Shown: one piece after another, positions 7,339-8,765 of the stretch
Numbering within the stretch: position 1 is the stretch's first letter
Layout of the letters: each line of letters opens with the position of its first letter
Source: Desulfobacteraceae bacterium UBA5852
GTDB lineage: Bacteria > Desulfobacterota > Desulfobacteria > Desulfobacterales > UBA5852
Direction of reading: 5' to 3'
Length of the DNA: 8,765 nucleotides
NCBI GenBank assembly: GCA_002432195.1
Contig: DJGG01000137.1
Coordinates: forward strand, 1 to 8,765
The notes under the pieces: generated by a model
Database searches by the model: none
Told to the model about the DNA's origin: nothing
Seen by the model: only the letters and a program-made list of their open reading frames with translations
Made by a program: the position numbers and the translations under genes

Positions 7339-7395
7339 GGGAGGGCGGGGGTTGCCCCCACGGGACGGCCCGAACTCGGCCTTAAGAGCGCCTAA
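7339..7395 (-). repeat. Structured intergenic element, copy C (upstream of nuoI)
   Basis: The most diverged copy, read on the minus strand. It starts TTAGGCGCTCTTAAGG (7395-7380), against CCAGGCGCTCTAAAGG in copy B. It ends GGGGGCAACCCCCGCCC-like, resembling the GGGGAACCCCCCGCCC of B. The small stem is GGCC/GGCC (7381-7378 with 7370-7367) around a 7-nt loop, where A and B have GGGC/GCCC: one base pair is swapped on both sides. It points toward nuoI and ends 58 bases before its start codon. The central part differs by a few insertions or deletions, so homology is less certain than for A and B. Confidence 0.55.
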
Positions 7396-7478
7396 GCCCC
7401 GGCGCTGCAATCGGTAAAAAATCCGGTCGGCGAATCGCTGTGCACCAGGCAGTTCGGGATCTGTGGCCGCGCCGGGAC

Positions 7479-7540
7479 CCAGGCGCTCTAAAGGGCTCAC
7501 ACAGTTGCCCGTTGCCCCGGGAGGGGAACCCCCCGCCCCC
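7479..7540 (+). repeat. Structured intergenic element, copy B (upstream of radical SAM gene)
   Basis: A 62-nt copy on the plus strand starting CCAGGCGCTCTAAAGGGC and ending in CCCCCCGCCCCC. The stem GGGC (7493-7496) pairs with GCCC (7507-7510) around a 10-nt loop. A following hairpin is CCC/GGG with a CGGGA loop, set between TT and AA as in copy A. Identity to copy A is about 51 of 62 aligned positions. It points toward the radical SAM gene, 157 bases upstream of the chosen start. Confidence 0.72.
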
Positions 7541-7579
7541 ACCCGTCGTTCCCATGGCGCGCGCCTTCGCCCCGCCGGC

Positions 7580-7608
7580 TGGACAGGGCGGGGGACTTGT
7601 GCTATCGG
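7580..7608 (+). promoter_or_regulatory. Candidate sigma-70-like promoter of radical SAM gene
   Basis: TGGACA (7580-7585, five of six to TTGACA) is followed by exactly 17 bases and then TATCGG (7603-7608, three of six to TATAAT), with a TGC just before it resembling an extended -10. It would give a leader of roughly 80 bases. The -10 is poor, and in GC-rich DNA such matches arise by chance. If real, element B would lie upstream of the transcript rather than in it. Confidence 0.28.
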
Positions 7609-7697
7609 CTGTCGCTGCCCGGACCCCGCCAGGACATGGTCGCTTCACCCCCGCGGGGCATCGGACGCGAACCTCCAACCACCGCGGGTTAGGTGAC

Positions 7698-8747
7698 ATG
7701 GCCAGCTGCTTCAATCCGACCTCGGCATTCGAGTTCCCCCCCGCGGACATCGCGGCCGCCGTCCGGGACGACCGGCTGCTCTCCATGGAGATCGAGTTCA
7801 GCCGCCGTTGCAATTTCCGCTGCCCTTACTGCTACGTCCCCCGGGAGGCCCCGCCCACCGGCGAGCTCAGCCGGGAGGAGATCCGGGACGTGATCGGCCA
7901 GGCCCGGGACCTGGGGGCCCGCAAGATCATCGTCCTGGGGGGCGAGCCCAGCATCTACCCCCACCTCGTGGAGATGCTGGGGTTTATCGCGGACCAGGGC
8001 CTGACCGCGGAGATGTTCACCAACGGCTCGGGAATCGACGCCGCGGCGGCCCGGGAGCTGGCCGCGCGCCGGGTGCGGGTGGTGCTCAAGCTCAACTCCT
8101 TCACCCCCGCCATCCAGGACCGCCTCACGGGGGTGCCCGGATCCCACAAGATCATCCACGCCGCCCTGGAGCACCTGCGGGAGGCCGGCTACCCCTCCGG
8201 GGATCTCTTCCTGGCCGCCAGCACGGTGATCTGCGGCGACAACCTGGAGGAGATGCCGGACCTGTGGGCCTGGCTGCGGGAGCGGGGGATCGCCCCCTAT
8301 TTCGAGGTCATCACCCCCCAGGCCAACGCCGTCGCGCACCCCGAGCTGCACGTGACCCCTCCGCGCCTGGAGCGGCTCTTCCGGCAGCTCTCCGACCTGG
8401 ACCGGGAGCGCTTCGGCCGGGACTGGGACCCCCAGCCCCCCCTGGTGGGCAACAAGTGCCTGCGCCACAGCTTCTCCTGCCTGGTGACGGCCGTGGGGGA
8501 CGTGATGCCCTGCGTGGGGGTGACCATCGTCGTGGGCAACGTGCGCCGGCGCCCCCTGGCGGCGATCCTGCGGGAAAGCCAGGTGATCCGGGACCTCAAG
8601 AACCACCGCGAGACCATCAAGGGCCCCTGCGGCACCTGCGAGAAGGCCGCCGAGTGCTACGGCTTCCGCGGGGCGGCGTATCAGTTGACGGGGGATTATC
8701 TGGCGTCGGATCCCCTGTGCTGGCTTCATGGTGGCCGTCCACAATAG
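7698..8747 (+). CDS. Radical SAM protein with C-terminal SPASM-like domain, function unknown
   Basis: 349-aa radical SAM enzyme. The SAM-binding cluster motif is CNFRCPYC (Cys38, 42, 45), followed by VLGGEPSIYP (79-88), TNGSGI (108-113) and LKLNSF (130-135), the usual barrel landmarks. The C-terminal part is a SPASM-like domain for auxiliary Fe-S clusters, with Cys254, Cys261 and GDVMPC (Cys272), then CGTCEKAAEC (Cys311, 314, 320) and the closing GDYLASDPLC (Cys341). The GD...A-DP-x-C ending is shared with NirJ/AhbC-type and peptide-modifying SPASM proteins, so substrate cannot be told. Where many relatives have a Cys (C-x-G-C-R), this protein has Phe323. The ATG at 7698 has AGGTGA one base upstream, which is rather close. 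The frame continues open to an ATG at 7554 and further to 7440, but that extension is low-complexity. No precursor-peptide gene is visible. Confidence 0.88.
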   Translation: MASCFNPTSAFEFPPADIAAAVRDDRLLSMEIEFSRRCNFRCPYCYVPREAPPTGELSREEIRDVIGQARDLGARKIIVLGGEPSIYPHLVEMLGFIADQGLTAEMFTNGSGIDAAAARELAARRVRVVLKLNSFTPAIQDRLTGVPGSHKIIHAALEHLREAGYPSGDLFLAASTVICGDNLEEMPDLWAWLRERGIAPYFEVITPQANAVAHPELHVTPPRLERLFRQLSDLDRERFGRDWDPQPPLVGNKCLRHSFSCLVTAVGDVMPCVGVTIVVGNVRRRPLAAILRESQVIRDLKNHRETIKGPCGTCEKAAECYGFRGAAYQLTGDYLASDPLCWLHGGRPQ

Positions 8748-8765
8748 GCGTCTTGGGCCCCGGGC

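Larger units (their letters stand above)
7281..7697. other. Divergent intergenic region between nuoI and the radical SAM gene
   Basis: 417 bases without a convincing gene. It holds the nuoI Shine-Dalgarno (GGAGG just after 7284), a short palindrome, element copy C directed toward nuoI, a relatively AT-richer centre with an A6 run (7416-7421), element copy B directed toward the radical SAM gene, and a possible sigma-70-like promoter. Frames that run open through it give low-complexity Pro/Gly/Arg peptides and look like GC-rich shadows. No remnant of nuoH was seen. Confidence 0.75.

Noticed and set aside
7440..7697. N-terminal extension of the radical SAM gene, with possible ATG at 7554
   Set aside because: The extension is Pro/Gly/Arg-rich, lacks domain features, and would read through the repeated element B, which also appears in non-coding DNA before dat.

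Overview
The window comes from a GC-rich bacterium (roughly 70% GC by eye). It carries the distal half of a respiratory complex I operon, nuoI-J-K-L-M-N, on the minus strand. On one side lies an almost complete class IV aminotransferase gene that looks like D-amino-acid transaminase. On the other side lies a divergent radical SAM/SPASM gene. No phage, IS, CRISPR, rRNA or tRNA sequence was seen. The proteins resemble those of Gram-negative anaerobes or facultative bacteria, and a GC-rich deltaproteobacterium (Desulfobacterota-like) would fit. That placement is a low-confidence guess from family resemblance.

Layout, left to right. Positions 1-838 (minus): dat, open at its 3' end because the window stops there. 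Positions 839-1074: a non-coding gap with the dat Shine-Dalgarno, a short tandem repeat, one copy (A) of an unusual structured repeat, and a weak hairpin just after nuoN. Positions 1075-7280 (minus): nuoN, nuoM, nuoL, nuoK, nuoJ and nuoI, transcribed as I-J-K-L-M-N. The gaps are tiny, and ATGA overlaps join J/K and M/N. Positions 7281-7697: a 417-bp divergent intergenic region with two more copies of the repeat (C toward nuoI, B toward the radical SAM gene), a perfect short palindrome and a possible promoter. Positions 7698-8747 (plus): the radical SAM/SPASM protein. Positions 8748-8765: nothing recognisable.

Together NuoJ-N form most of the membrane arm of complex I (proton translocation) and NuoI is the 2x[4Fe-4S] subunit that passes electrons toward quinone. 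NuoA-D, NuoH and, if present, NuoE-G are not here, so the operon starts unusually at nuoI and the rest must be elsewhere. NuoM lacks the canonical TM7 channel lysine (Leu instead) and has Asp where TM5 Glu is usual, while NuoL and NuoN keep the standard charged residues.

The most interesting signal is a roughly 60-nt element found three times in only about 650 bp of non-coding DNA. Each copy lies upstream of a gene and in that gene's sense orientation (dat, nuoI, radical SAM). It has a shared AGGCGCT box, a small stem with one compensatory base-pair change, and a C-rich tail. It could be a cis-regulatory RNA or DNA element, or a dispersed REP-like repeat.
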